A stretch of 14,711 bases of DNA from Lachnospiraceae bacterium (GTDB lineage: Bacteria; Bacillota; Clostridia; Lachnospirales; Lachnospiraceae). The notes under the pieces were generated by a model. That model did not search any database. It was not told where the DNA came from and was given only the letters and a program-made list of their open reading frames with translations. Both the position numbers and the translations under genes were made by a program. Shown here piece by piece: positions 14,682 through 14,711 of this stretch; the stretch's first letter is position 1; each line of letters starts with the position of its first letter. The DNA is taken from NCBI GenBank assembly GCA_009774395.1, contig VSNQ01000120.1:1-14711 (forward strand), in the 5' to 3' direction.

Positions 14682-14711
14682 ATTATTGTACTCCAATTAT
14701 TAAGTTAATGC

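Overview
The window looks like chromosomal DNA from a low- to mid-GC Gram-positive anaerobe of the class Clostridia, probably a gut Lachnospiraceae-like lineage. This rests on strong purine-rich Shine-Dalgarno sites, AT-rich intergenic DNA, a VanG/VanT-type peptidoglycan-precursor pair, a cobalamin riboswitch in front of an ECF-type S component, and a chemoreceptor paired with a LacI regulator. It holds about ten well-supported protein genes. There are no rRNA or tRNA genes, no CRISPR array, no phage genes and no intact transposase. Several short non-coding repeat families sit between the gene blocks.

Layout. Positions 1-316 are AT-rich and hold a long imperfect palindrome (78-203) and one copy (213-265) of a ~54-bp repeat. 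Two plus-strand genes for unrecognised membrane proteins follow (317-1750, 1870-2529). Next is a minus-strand operon, vanG-like D-Ala:D-Ser ligase then vanT-like membrane serine/alanine racemase (6482 down to 2854), with a 4-bp stop/start overlap and a good terminator. It is bracketed by two further copies of the ~54-bp repeat in inverted orientation (2697-2750 and 6955-7010). No vanXY, vanRS or other van gene is in the window. A plus-strand unrecognised helical protein follows (7186-8160), then a remnant that looks like a CPBP intramembrane protease.

The next block is a cobalamin-uptake-like unit: consensus promoter (8386-8414), cobalamin riboswitch (about 8425-8612), a lipoprotein with a C-terminal transcobalamin-like/DUF4430 domain (8670-9173) and an ECF S component (9170-9691) with an overlapping GTG start. 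Right after its stop lies a 96-bp MITE-like inverted-repeat element (9694-9789). A related 96-bp element in the opposite orientation lies at 11286-11381. Between the two is a minus-strand pair: a 55-codon small membrane protein (11234-11067) and a PIG-V-like mannosyltransferase (10987-9800).

The last block, also minus strand, is an operon of a dCache-type methyl-accepting chemotaxis protein (14623-12596) and a LacI-family regulator (12567-11518). A near-perfect 22-bp LacI-type palindrome with a central CG lies 37 bp upstream of the first gene, which suggests autoregulation of the chemoreceptor by the downstream repressor.

Functionally the window is a set of independent cell-envelope and sensing cassettes: cell-wall precursor modification, vitamin uptake, glycosylation and chemotaxis. 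They are punctuated by hairpin-type repeats that may act as terminators, 5'-UTR structures or mobile-element traces. The points most worth following up are the vanXY-less vanG-vanT pair inside inverted repeats, the lipoprotein-assisted cobalamin ECF unit, and the two paired repeat families.
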